Shown here: positions 45,588-53,991 of the stretch, in pieces
Numbering within the stretch: the first letter of the stretch is position 1
How the letters are laid out: every line of letters begins with the position of its first letter
Assembly: GCF_036013525.1 (NCBI RefSeq)
Contig: NZ_CP107853.1
Location: 10,974,001 to 11,038,000 of the forward strand
DNA length: 64,000 nt
From: Nonomuraea sp. NBC_00507
GTDB taxonomy: Bacteria; Actinomycetota; Actinomycetes; Streptosporangiales; Streptosporangiaceae
Direction of reading: 5' to 3'
Notes under the pieces: generated by a model
The model's database searches: none
Told to the model about the DNA's origin: nothing
What the model saw: the letters and a program-made list of their open reading frames with translations, nothing else
Position numbers and translations under genes: made by a program

Positions 45588-46616
45588 TCACCAGCGCGGG
45601 CGCCGATCTCCAGCAGGCCCGCCGCCCGTTGGGCCCGCCAGCAAGGCCGCGCCCAAAGGGGTGATGGTGTGAATGACCTGGGTGCCCATCCTCCGGCTGA
45701 CGATCAGGCCTGCTTCCCGCAACACCTGGGTGTGCTGGCTCACGCCGGAGGCGTAGATCCGCTGGCGCCGGGCAAGTTCGCCGGTCGTCGCTCCGTCGAC
45801 GGTGGCACGGAGGATAGCGGCGCGGGTGGGGCCGAGCAGCCGGGCGTCAGGAGTGCCGGACGTCGGGCGTCCCTTTGGCGCGGCCAGCGGGTGATCTCGC
45901 TGGATCGGATAGACCACCACCTGCGGCAGCTCGGGATCCGCCAGCGGCACGGGCGCGCCCCAGCAGAAGTACGAGGGGATCAGCACCAGCCCTCGCCCGC
46001 CGAGATACACGTCCCGGTCCACCGGATGATCCATCGACAGCACGGGCGGCTCCCAGCGCATGATCGGCCGGAAGCCGGCCAGCATGCCGCCGACCCCACC
46101 GTCCAGGAACGCGCGTCCGCGCACCGCCCGGTCAGAGTCCACCATGCCCTGGATGTCGGACCAGTACGGTGCGATGACCGTGTCGAAATAGCTGTGCAGC
46201 CCGTCCCGCAGATCGTGGAAGGCGTCCCGGCGACCGTCGGCCAATCCCCAGGCCCATGACGGCGTACCCGTCCTGCCCGCCAGCTTGTCCAGCTCCCGGC
46301 GGAGCAGCCGCCGCGGCGTGCTCAGCACAGCGTCCACCCCCGCCTCCAGCCCGAGAACGCCGTCGGGAGGGGTGAGGAAGTCGGGAAAGTAGGAGGACTT
46401 GCTGGGGAAGAGCGGCGCCAGGACCCGCCGCACGGTGGCCATGCCGCCCGTCCGGGCCAGATCATCCCGGGTACGGCTCCGCCAGGCGGCGAACGCGCCC
46501 CTGCCCCTGCGCTCCGTCAGACGGTACATGCTCAGCGCGATCTCCCAGAGTGGATCGGCCGTCGTGGCGATCCGCGTCCGGGCAAGGTCCTCACTCGTGA
46601 AATGGATCCGTAACAT
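45588..46616 (-). CDS. ArsR-type regulator with DUF5937-like N-terminus
   Basis: 342 residues. The N-terminal 230 residues (LRIHFTSEDLARTRIATTAD, WEIALSMYRL, later VLIPSYFCWGAPVP) look like DUF5937, a module found in actinomycete regulators. The C-terminal 90 residues form an ArsR winged helix: LLGPTRAAILRATVDGATTGELARRQRIYASGVSQHTQVLREAGLIVSRR. No metal-binding cysteines in the helix. Divergent from the SARP gene; likely part of its peptide locus. Confidence 0.8.
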   Translation of the reverse strand: MLRIHFTSEDLARTRIATTADPLWEIALSMYRLTERRGRGAFAAWRSRTRDDLARTGGMATVRRVLAPLFPSKSSYFPDFLTPPDGVLGLEAGVDAVLSTPRRLLRRELDKLAGRTGTPSWAWGLADGRRDAFHDLRDGLHSYFDTVIAPYWSDIQGMVDSDRAVRGRAFLDGGVGGMLAGFRPIMRWEPPVLSMDHPVDRDVYLGGRGLVLIPSYFCWGAPVPLADPELPQVVVYPIQRDHPLAAPKGRPTSGTPDARLLGPTRAAILRATVDGATTGELARRQRIYASGVSQHTQVLREAGLIVSRRMGTQVIHTITPLGAALLAGPTGGGPAGDRRPRW

Positions 46617-46722
46617 CCGACTTCGCTGTTCATGCTGGGCTTTTCAGCCATGACTGCAGCGCGTGGACACCCCGTCACGCCCGTGGCCACGATTATCGGC
46701 AAACGGGGTGGAAGGCGTAAAG

Positions 46723-49701
46723 GTGGCTGTGCGGTTCCATGTTCTCGGACAGATCGAGGTCACCGTACACGGGGCTGTAGTGGATCTAGGGCTCCGCCAG
46801 CGCGAGTCGCTCGCGCTGATGCTGCTTCGCTCCAACCGCACGGTTACCGTGGACCAACTGGTCGAGGTGTCCTTCGCCGATCCGGTGCCCGAGTCGGCCC
46901 TGCGGCAGGTTCGCAACACCGTAGGACGGCTGCGCAGGACTCTGGCAGCGGCCGGCTGCCCCGCCGTGATCAAGACCAGGCCGGGCGGCTACCTGCTCGA
47001 GGCCGGCCCGGACACGCTCGACCTGCTTGAGTACGCCGGCCAGGTCGAGGCAGGCCGCCGCTCCGCCGCCGAGGGCCGGCATGCGCAGGCCGTCGCGTCG
47101 CTGCGGCGCGGACTGGCGCTGTGGCGGGGCCCCCTCCTGTCCGGCATCGACGCCACCATCCTGGAGGCGGAGAAGGCCGGCGCGGAGGAGGCCCGCCTGG
47201 CCGTACTGGAGGAATGTCTGGAGCTGGAGTTGCGGCTCGGCCGGCACCGGGAGCTGCTGTCCGAGCTGGCCACGCTCACCAGCGAGCACCCGCTGCGCGA
47301 ACGGATGTGGGAGCTGCGGATGCTGGCCCTCTACCGGTGCGGCGCCAAGGCCGATGCGCTGGCGCTCTACCAGGCCGCCCGCCGGACCTTCGTGGCGGAG
47401 CTCGGACTCGAGCCGGAGCCGCGCCTGGCCCGGCTGGAGCAGGCCATCATCACCGGGGATCCCGCACTCGACCTCGACCGGGAGCCCGACCGGCCGTGCC
47501 CGGGCCAGCTACCGCCCGACGTGCCGGACTTCACCGGGCGGGACCGGGCGGCGGCCGAGCTGGAGGCGGTGCTGCGGCCGGAGACCGGACCCGCCATGGC
47601 CACGCTGATCGTCACGGGCAAGGCCGGAGTCGGCAAGACCACACTCGCCCTGCACGTCGCGCACTGTGTACGAGCACGGTTCCCGGACGGCCAGCTGTTC
47701 GCCAGGCTGAGTGCCGTGCAGGATCGGCGCGTGACACCCGGAGAGGTGCTCGCGCAGTTCCTGCGCGCGCTGGGTGAGCCGGTGCAGGACCTTCCCGCCG
47801 GGGAGGACGAGCGCGCGGCCAGGTTCAGGGAACTCCTGTCTGGGCGGCGGGTCCTGGTCGTGCTGGACGACGCCGTGGACGAGGCTCAGGTACGTCTCCT
47901 GCTCCCGGGCGGCGCGGGCTGCGCCGTGCTGGTCACCAGCAGGTCGAGACTGTGTGCCCTGCCCAGCAGCGGCCGCATGGAGCTGGGAGAGCTGGAGCCC
48001 GCCCAGTCGGTACGGTTCCTCGCCAAGGTGGCCGGCGCTCACCGGCTGCGAGCCGAACGTGAGGCCGCGGACGAGCTCGTACGGCTCTGTGGAAACCTGC
48101 CCCTGGCGCTCAGGATCGCCGGCGCCCGGCTCGCCGGCCGGCCGCACTGGCGGGTCGGCCACATGGTGGAGCGGCTCAGGGACGAGCGGCGGCGGCTCGA
48201 CGAGCTCGCGCACGGCGATCTGGAGGTACGCAGCAGCATCGCGCTGTCGGCCGAAGGGCTCGATCCGGCCGCGCTCCGGCTGCTCTCAGCCCTTGCGCTG
48301 ACCGACACCCCCGACCTGCCCGGCTGGACCGCGCTCGCCGCGAACGGGTCGCCCGACCTCGTCGACAGCCTTGTCGACGCCCAGCTCCTTCAGGTGGCCG
48401 GGCCTATGCGGTACCGCTTGCACGACCTCGTCCGCGTTTACGCCCGCGAGCTCGGCGAGCCCGGCGAGGCCGTCCCCCGCGTGCTCGGCGGCTGGCTGGC
48501 ACTGGTCGAGCGGGCGCACCGGGCGGTGTACGGGGGCGACCACGCGATCCTGCACGGCACGGCCGCCCGCTGGCAACCGCCCGGCCTGGACATCGTCGAC
48601 ACCGACCCCCTCACCTGGTACGAGGCCGAGCGCCCGAACATCGTCGCCGCCGTCCGCCAGGCCGCCGCGCTCGGCCTGGACGAGCTGTGCTGGGACCTGG
48701 CCGTCAGCGCGGTTTCGCTGTTCCAGACCCGCGGACACTACGACGACTGGGAGGAGACGCATCGGGCCGCCCTCACCGCCACCCGCGCGGCGGACAACAC
48801 CCGCGGCTCCGCCGCCCTGCTCACCGGGATCGCTCTGCTGGAGGCATACCGGCACCGCTACGAGCCGGCCGCCACGGCCATCGAGGAGGCCCTGGAACTC
48901 TTCGAACGGTGCGGCGACCGGCACGGCTGGGGCCTGGCGAACGCGGTGGCCGCGTTCGCGTCAGGCATGAGAGGCCTGTACGCCGACGCGGTCGAACAGT
49001 GCGAGAAGGCGCTGGAGGCGGTACGCAAGGCCGGGGACGCGGGCGCGGAGATCCTCGTGCTACGCCTGCTCGGTCAACTCCTGCTGGACGTAGGCCACCT
49101 CGACTCCGCCCGCCCCTACTTGGCCGAGGCCCTTGCCGCGAGCCGGACGGTCGACCCGCACGCGCACCCGGAAGTCGTCTACCGGATCGGCGAACTGCTC
49201 CTCGCGTCGGGACGGCTGGAGGAGGCCGAGCAGGCGTTCACCGACCTGCTCGGCACCGTCACCGGCCTCGGCGACCAGCGGGGAGAGGCCTTCGCCCGTT
49301 ACGGTCTGGGATGTCTGCACATCGAGCGGGATCGTCTCGCCTCGGGCGAGGAGTACCTCCATCAGGCGATCGAGCTGGCCGGTGTCGTGGACGAGCCCTT
49401 GGTGGCGGCCAAGGCGTGGCTGGCACTCGGCGCGACCAGCAGGTTACGCCGTGACCACGAGACGGCGCTGCACCGGCTCGGCCGGGCCGAGCGGCTCGCA
49501 CGGGCCATCGACTCACCGATCTGGCAGGCGCGCGCCCTGCACCAGGTGGCCGAGGTGCACGGCGAGCGCGGCTGCGAGCCGGCGGCCGCGGCAGCCCGCG
49601 CCCAGGTACGCGACCTCATCGCCGCCATCGGCGGCGTTGACCCGGACGTCGAAGCGGGAATCCCCGCCCGGCGGGCCCATCGGACCCGCCGGGCGGGATG
49701 A
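46723..49701 (+). CDS. AfsR/SARP-type regulator (OmpR-BTAD-NB-ARC-TPR)
   Basis: 992 residues from GTG 46723, with GGAAGG 7 bases upstream; earlier in-frame starts are possible. OmpR-like winged helix (1-95: VLGQIEVTVHGAVVDLGLRQ to GGYLLEAG), BTAD (about 98-245: GRHAQAVASLRRGLALWRGP, LGLEPEPRLARLEQAI), NB-ARC ATPase with Walker A GKAGVGKTT (299-307) and Walker B VLVVLDDAVDE, GNLPLALRIAG, then tetratricopeptide repeats to the end. AfsR-like proteins activate secondary metabolite genes and bind direct repeats at 11 bp spacing. Such an array lies at 51070-51113, so this protein is the likely activator of the neighbouring peptide/exporter genes. Confidence 0.92.
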   Translation: MAVRFHVLGQIEVTVHGAVVDLGLRQRESLALMLLRSNRTVTVDQLVEVSFADPVPESALRQVRNTVGRLRRTLAAAGCPAVIKTRPGGYLLEAGPDTLDLLEYAGQVEAGRRSAAEGRHAQAVASLRRGLALWRGPLLSGIDATILEAEKAGAEEARLAVLEECLELELRLGRHRELLSELATLTSEHPLRERMWELRMLALYRCGAKADALALYQAARRTFVAELGLEPEPRLARLEQAIITGDPALDLDREPDRPCPGQLPPDVPDFTGRDRAAAELEAVLRPETGPAMATLIVTGKAGVGKTTLALHVAHCVRARFPDGQLFARLSAVQDRRVTPGEVLAQFLRALGEPVQDLPAGEDERAARFRELLSGRRVLVVLDDAVDEAQVRLLLPGGAGCAVLVTSRSRLCALPSSGRMELGELEPAQSVRFLAKVAGAHRLRAEREAADELVRLCGNLPLALRIAGARLAGRPHWRVGHMVERLRDERRRLDELAHGDLEVRSSIALSAEGLDPAALRLLSALALTDTPDLPGWTALAANGSPDLVDSLVDAQLLQVAGPMRYRLHDLVRVYARELGEPGEAVPRVLGGWLALVERAHRAVYGGDHAILHGTAARWQPPGLDIVDTDPLTWYEAERPNIVAAVRQAAALGLDELCWDLAVSAVSLFQTRGHYDDWEETHRAALTATRAADNTRGSAALLTGIALLEAYRHRYEPAATAIEEALELFERCGDRHGWGLANAVAAFASGMRGLYADAVEQCEKALEAVRKAGDAGAEILVLRLLGQLLLDVGHLDSARPYLAEALAASRTVDPHAHPEVVYRIGELLLASGRLEEAEQAFTDLLGTVTGLGDQRGEAFARYGLGCLHIERDRLASGEEYLHQAIELAGVVDEPLVAAKAWLALGATSRLRRDHETALHRLGRAERLARAIDSPIWQARALHQVAEVHGERGCEPAAAAARAQVRDLIAAIGGVDPDVEAGIPARRAHRTRRAG
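49663..49697. terminator. Terminator hairpin inside the SARP 3' end
   Basis: Perfect 13 bp stem CCCGCCCGGCGGG / CCCGCCGGGCGGG with a 9-base loop, within the last codons of the SARP gene and 11 bases from the stop of the convergent peptide gene. Can end transcription from both sides. Confidence 0.7.
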
Positions 49702-49707
49702 GCGGGC

Positions 49708-49794
49708 TCAGTGCCACTCGACAGGCAGCTGCCCTTCGCTGCGCTCCTGCCACTCGACCGGCGCGTGCCAGTCCAAGCCACGTCCGACCTCCAT
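49708..49794 (-). CDS. 28-residue peptide with duplicated PVEW motif
   Basis: Reads MEVGRGLDWHAPVEWQERSE then GQLPVEWH. Start chosen at ATG 49794 because AAGGAGG ends 7 bases upstream (inside the MFS 3' end); an ATG two codons earlier overlaps the MFS stop (ATGA), so translation is coupled to the exporter. Two PVEW units 10 residues apart, three tryptophans, no cysteines, no signal peptide. The ribosome-binding site, coupling and codon choice support a real gene. A ribosomal peptide precursor or signalling peptide exported by the MFS protein is an inference; I do not recognise a family. Confidence 0.65.
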   Translation of the reverse strand: MEVGRGLDWHAPVEWQERSEGQLPVEWH

Positions 49795-49796
49795 GA

Positions 49797-51017
49797 TCAT
49801 CCCTCCTTTCCGGCGTACTCGTAGGTGTGCCGGGTCGCCCGCCGCCAGGCGACGCCGACCGGAACCGCAGCCAGCACCCCGATGGCCGCGAACGCCGCGA
49901 TGCTCGCCGCGGGCCCAACGGCCTCGGCAAGCAGGCCGGAGCCCAAGATCCCGAGACCCTGCGCGGCGAACAGCCCCGACGCTGCGATGCCGACCGCCTG
50001 ACCGCGGTACTCGACGGCGATCGACATGACGAACATCGCGTTCGCGACCACCTGGTAGGCGACGAAGACCCCGGACAGCACGAGCAGCACCAGCGACAGC
50101 CAGACCGGCGGCGCGAACACCATCGCCACCAGGGGCACACCGGTGAGCACGGTCAACGGGCCCAGCAGCCGGGACCGGACCTCGGCCGAGAGCAAGCGGG
50201 TGAGCAGCAAGCCGCCCGCCACCGAGCCGACGGACTCGGCGGCGAGGAACAGGCCGACTGCCACCGCTCCCGCGCCGATCTGGTCCGCGTACGGCACCGC
50301 GAGGCCGACCGGCGCGACATAGAGGCCGTAGATCCAAGCCAGCGCCACCAGCGCGCGGAGCTTGCGGTCGCGCCAGACGAGCCGCACCCCTGCCCGGACG
50401 GAACCCAGCATCGTGGCGTCATGCCTGCTCGTGCGGCGCGGCCGGAGCCCGAAGCGGAACAGCAGCGCGGAGACGGCGAACGTACCCGCGTCCACGAGCA
50501 GCGCCACGTGCGGCCCCGCCGCGCTCACCACCACGCCGCCCAGGGCGAATCCACCGAAATAGGCGATCTGCGCGGCCGAGGACATCACCGCGAGCCCCAC
50601 CGTGTAGCGATCGCCGCTGAGCATGACCGACATGTTCGCCGACCGCGCGGCGCGCGCCGGCGCGGTCGCCGTCTGCACTAGGAAAACGAGTAGCCACAGC
50701 ATGGGCAACGGCAGGCCCGGGATCGCGGCGGCGGCGATGAGCACGGCCCGGACGAGGTCGCACGCGACCATCACCTCCCGCCGCGGGTAGCGGTCGGCGA
50801 GCCCGCTCAACAGCGGTCCGCCGAGCAACTCGGGCACGTACGTGAGCGCCACGCTGACCGCGGTGAACACCGGCGAGCCGGTGTCGGCGTAGACGAGGAT
50901 GGCCAGCGCCAGCCGCGCGACCTGGTCACCGGCCGTCGAGAGACTCTGGGCCGCCAGCAGCGCGCGGAATTCCCCCACCGCGAACACGTCGCGGAACCCA
51001 GGCGGTCGCTGTCTCAT
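49797..51017 (-). CDS. MFS transporter of the peptide locus
   Basis: 406 residues from ATG 51017 (GGGGG upstream; the frame stays open further but reads into the operator). About twelve spans; MFS_3-like: FRALLAAQSLSTAGDQVARLALAILVY, GPLLSGLADRYPRREVMVA, GLFLAAESVGSVAGGLLLT. It resembles macrolide-type and siderophore exporters. The 28-residue peptide gene is coupled to its end, and the GTCATA array sits 53 bases upstream. Confidence 0.88.
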   Translation of the reverse strand: MRQRPPGFRDVFAVGEFRALLAAQSLSTAGDQVARLALAILVYADTGSPVFTAVSVALTYVPELLGGPLLSGLADRYPRREVMVACDLVRAVLIAAAAIPGLPLPMLWLLVFLVQTATAPARAARSANMSVMLSGDRYTVGLAVMSSAAQIAYFGGFALGGVVVSAAGPHVALLVDAGTFAVSALLFRFGLRPRRTSRHDATMLGSVRAGVRLVWRDRKLRALVALAWIYGLYVAPVGLAVPYADQIGAGAVAVGLFLAAESVGSVAGGLLLTRLLSAEVRSRLLGPLTVLTGVPLVAMVFAPPVWLSLVLLVLSGVFVAYQVVANAMFVMSIAVEYRGQAVGIAASGLFAAQGLGILGSGLLAEAVGPAASIAAFAAIGVLAAVPVGVAWRRATRHTYEYAGKEG

Positions 51018-51069
51018 GTGCCTGCCCCCAGACGCTGATGTGGTGCTCCGAGCAACATCGCCCGCCGCT

Positions 51070-51113
51070 GTCATATCGGCGTCATAGTGCTACGGCTATG
51101 ACGCCGTTATGAC
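51070..51113. promoter_or_regulatory. Symmetrical SARP-type GTCATA array
   Basis: GTCATA at 51070 and 51081 (11 bases apart) on the plus strand and the mirror pair TATGAC at 51097 and 51108 (11 apart), centred on an 8-base spacer. The two 18-base arms match at 17 of 18 positions. SARP regulators bind direct hexa/heptamers at 11 bp spacing; here one pair faces the MFS-peptide unit and one the secreted peptide. Confidence 0.75.
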
Positions 51114-51168
51114 ACTGCTCGACGAGCGTGGGCAGCAGCACAGATCCGCTCCAGACAGGGGGAGAAAC

Positions 51169-51348
51169 ATGCGGATTGTCACCGGAATCGTCGCCGCGGT
51201 CATGGGAGTCACACTGCTGACCGGCCCGACGACTCAGGCCGCGTCAGCGGCCTCGGACAGGAGCGGGCTCGGCAGCAGCAGCGGAATCGGCTGGGGTAAG
51301 GGGATCAGCTCGACCCACGGGGGCAACGCGAGCAAGTTCGGCGGCTAG
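51169..51348 (+). CDS. 59-residue secreted glycine/serine-rich peptide
   Basis: ATG after GGGGGAGA. A typical signal peptide (RIVTGIVAAVMGVTLLTGP, cleavage near AASAA-S) leaves about 30 residues: SGLGSSSGIGWGKGISSTHG and GNASKFGG, with no cysteines. Driven divergently from the MFS-peptide unit by the GTCATA array. Family not recognised; its size, export signal and setting suggest a secreted bioactive or signalling peptide, which is inference. Confidence 0.7.
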   Translation: MRIVTGIVAAVMGVTLLTGPTTQAASAASDRSGLGSSSGIGWGKGISSTHGGNASKFGG

Positions 51349-51373
51349 CCCACTTCGTGCGGCCGGTTGTGAT

Positions 51374-51402
51374 GGGGCGGGGATGGTCAGCCACCCCGCC
51401 CC
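51374..51402 (+). terminator. Terminator after the secreted peptide
   Basis: GGGGCGGGG-A-TGG pairs with CCACCCCGCCCC, one bulged A, 4-base loop. No U-run. Confidence 0.6.
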
Positions 51403-51722
51403 ACGGCAAGGGGGCCCGGCGGGCCGCACAGAGAGCCGGTAACCGGTGACACCGGGAAAGGTTCACGTCGTCAGGACCGGGAAGGCGGACGGCACGCTCT
51501 CCGGACTCAGGTACGCCGAAGAGCGGAGGCGTACAGGGCCCAGTCCGCCGGAATCGATCACCCATCTGCCCGCGATGTAGCCGGGAATCTCGACAGCTTG
51601 CGTCGCCTTGAGGTCTCCATGGTCTTGTGGAGCGAGCAGGCCCCCGTCCCCGACGGGCCGGGAGCCACGCTCAATGGGAGCTGTTTCTCAACGGCGGCAG
51701 CTACATGGCGGCCGCCGTCACG
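51403..51722. other. Intergenic stretch without recognisable gene
   Basis: About 320 bases between the terminator and the exported HExxH protein. A plus-strand frame (QWELFLNGGSYMAAAVT near 51680) looks coding-like but has no start or family that I can support. It may be a relic. Confidence 0.3.
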
Positions 51723-52718
51723 TCACCCCTTCGGTACGCAGCCTTTCTCGATCATGTCCTGCTCGAATCCGCGGGCGCCCTCCGTGCCTTTCTTGTCTTT
51801 CCAGGCATGCTCGTTGTTCAGCTTGCCGGTGGCGTGCGCAGTCTCGTGAAGGAGGAAGAACACGCGGAACTGGTCCTCCGACCAGTGCCGGACCGCATTG
51901 GCGAGTGTCGTGAGCCCGGTCCGGCCGGACAGGCCCGCGCGGTACTGATCGATCCGGTCACGCTCGAAGAACGGCTTCCACAAGCTGATCGTGGCCTTGC
52001 CGCCCGTGCCGACATCGGCCGGGTCGACGGAGGCGTACGAGTAGTCGCCGTCTTTAAGGGTTAGGTGCGGGTAGGCCCGAATGGCGACCTTGGAGATCGT
52101 TTCCGTGGCGTCGTTGCCACCGAAGTCCAGGAACTCGTCGCAGCTGGGGTTGCCCGTCAGTACGGTGACAGCCCTTTGCCGAAACTTCTTGACCTTCTCC
52201 TCGGTAGTCTCGGCGGCGAATTCAGAGTTCGACTCGGCGTCCGGGTCAGAGCCGTCGCCGTTGGAGTCGATCTCGTTGGTGTCGGTGTCCTCGGAGTCAA
52301 GCGTGCTGCCGGTGTCCTCGGTGCTCTCCGTGCTGTCGGCGTCCTCGGTGCTCTGAGTGTCCTCCGTGCTGTCGGTGGCCTCGTCCGTTGTGGACTGCTC
52401 TGCCTCCAGAGTCGCCTCGGACACGGCATCCCAGTTCTCCGTCTTGACGGTGATCTCCTCGGAGACAGGTTCCTCGGTCTCGTCGGCGGCGGCAGCGTCG
52501 GTGGTGCCGGCCGAGTCCTCGGTCGGGTCGGTCTCGTCGTCGGGCATGGCCGCCGCGGCCAGGGACGCGTCGGTGCACTCCACGCTCGCGTCCGCGCTGC
52601 ACGGGTCAGGATCCGCGGTGGCGTGGCTCATCGCCAGCTGCCCTCCGCCGGCCAGGACGGCGAGCGTGCCGGCCACGGCCACGAGGCGTATGCGAGTTGA
52701 TCGGGACTTCAGATTCAT
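51723..52718 (-). CDS. Exported protein with HExxH motif and acidic repeats
   Basis: 331 residues; ATG after GAGG. Signal peptide to about residue 35 (VAVAGTLAVLAGGGQLAMSHATA). Residues about 60-175 are a low-complexity Ser/Thr/Asp/Glu tract with repeated STED/TEDT units. The C-terminal half is globular and contains FFLLHETAHATGKLNNEHAW, a zinc-peptidase-like HExxH with a later N-x-E-H, as in small extracellular metal-dependent hydrolases. Two cysteines (CDEF and the final EKGC) may pair. Family unknown; peptidase activity is inferred. Confidence 0.7.
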   Translation of the reverse strand: MNLKSRSTRIRLVAVAGTLAVLAGGGQLAMSHATADPDPCSADASVECTDASLAAAAMPDDETDPTEDSAGTTDAAAADETEEPVSEEITVKTENWDAVSEATLEAEQSTTDEATDSTEDTQSTEDADSTESTEDTGSTLDSEDTDTNEIDSNGDGSDPDAESNSEFAAETTEEKVKKFRQRAVTVLTGNPSCDEFLDFGGNDATETISKVAIRAYPHLTLKDGDYSYASVDPADVGTGGKATISLWKPFFERDRIDQYRAGLSGRTGLTTLANAVRHWSEDQFRVFFLLHETAHATGKLNNEHAWKDKKGTEGARGFEQDMIEKGCVPKG

Positions 52719-52857
52719 GGGTTTACCTCGTCAGATGGGTCGGGTGACAGGCCGGGCGTCCGCTCGGCTCGGCTCTGTCTCGGCTTGGGGGCTGAGCCGG
52801 GCGGGAGCGTGTCGGCTCCCGCCGGGCGACTGCTGCGGGTCACGCCTTTGCGGCAGG

Positions 52858-53727
52858 TCAGCGGCGCCGGACGCGGCCCAGCACGTCGACGACCTGCTCG
52901 TTGCAGGTGTTGACGTACTTGACGAGCACGGTGTAGGTGACGCCCCGGTCCAGGAAGTTCGCCGAGTAACGGGTGCGGTCTTCCAGAACGGTGTTCTTGG
53001 CCACCCTGGGCTGCGGGCTGAAGGACTCGGCGTTTCGCCGGGACAGGAAGAAGTAGCTGGCGGTGCTCCGCGGCTTGAGCTTGTCGCCGAAGGGCGCCAG
53101 GAAGGCGTTGCGGCCGACGATCAGCGTCTTGCCGAGGTTCCTGCCGCCGATGAAGGCCTGGGAGGCGAACCTGCCGCTGCGGACCGTGGTCCCGAACAGG
53201 CGGACGTAGGCGGGCGGGCGGCACCTCTGCCCCTGCAGGCCCGGCCGGATCCGGCCGTACCAGTCGTTCGTTGCGAACGAACCGCCGTTGCGGGAGGTGT
53301 TCTTGGACTTGGTGCTCTTCTCGTACAGCCGCTCCAGGGCCACCTTGCCGAGCTTTTGCAGAGTGTTCCTGGCGAAGGTGGGGAAATCGAATCCGCCGAT
53401 GATCGTGCCGCCACCGGACGTGCTTGGCGAGCTGCTCCCGGTGCGCGGGGCGGTCAGCCCGGAGCTGCCGAGGAAGTCGTCGACGAGACCGTTGAAGGTG
53501 TCGTCGATGGGGTTGCCGCCGCCGAAGGAGTCGGGCAGGCTGAAGACGCCCGGGTCACTCGAACCGCCGGACCCGAAGAACCCGCTGGAGCCAAACCCGC
53601 CGAACGGATCGGTGGCGCCGGCGCCGGCGCTTGCGCTGGTCGTATCGATGGCGAACACACCAGCGGCGACGGCGCTGCCCACTGCGAGCCCAGCCACCGC
53701 ACGACGCACCTTTGAAGGTGATCTCAC
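52858..53727 (-). CDS. Uncharacterised secreted protein
   Basis: 289 residues from GTG 53727, with AGAGGAGAG upstream. Signal peptide (VRRAVAGLAVGSAVAAGVFA, cleavage after SASA). A Gly/Phe/Ser-rich stretch (TDPFGGFGSSGFFGSGGSSD) is followed by a basic region and a likely beta-rich domain with TASYFFLSRRNAESF and VTYTVLVKYVNTCNEQVVDV and two cysteines. No family recognised. Same strand as the HExxH protein 139 bases on; they may share a transcript and an extracellular role. Confidence 0.65.
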   Translation of the reverse strand: MRSPSKVRRAVAGLAVGSAVAAGVFAIDTTSASAGAGATDPFGGFGSSGFFGSGGSSDPGVFSLPDSFGGGNPIDDTFNGLVDDFLGSSGLTAPRTGSSSPSTSGGGTIIGGFDFPTFARNTLQKLGKVALERLYEKSTKSKNTSRNGGSFATNDWYGRIRPGLQGQRCRPPAYVRLFGTTVRSGRFASQAFIGGRNLGKTLIVGRNAFLAPFGDKLKPRSTASYFFLSRRNAESFSPQPRVAKNTVLEDRTRYSANFLDRGVTYTVLVKYVNTCNEQVVDVLGRVRRR

Positions 53728-53991
53728 CTGTATCTCTCCTCTCGCGTGGATGTGATCCGGCGAGAGCGGCACCCGTGAACGAGAGCCGCAGGAGCGCCGA
53801 ACCGCATCCGGACGTTTCCAGCGACTCCTGCGTACGTGTCCTGTTGATGATCAGCCAGGTGGCGATGTTGACCACTTGACCGAGAACTTTGACCAGCGAG
53901 GTCCGCCGGGCGCGAGCGACATGGCGCCAGACATGGCCCGGACGCTCGAGAGAGAAGCCTCACCGCCACAGCGGCCGGGGCGCGCGACGGC

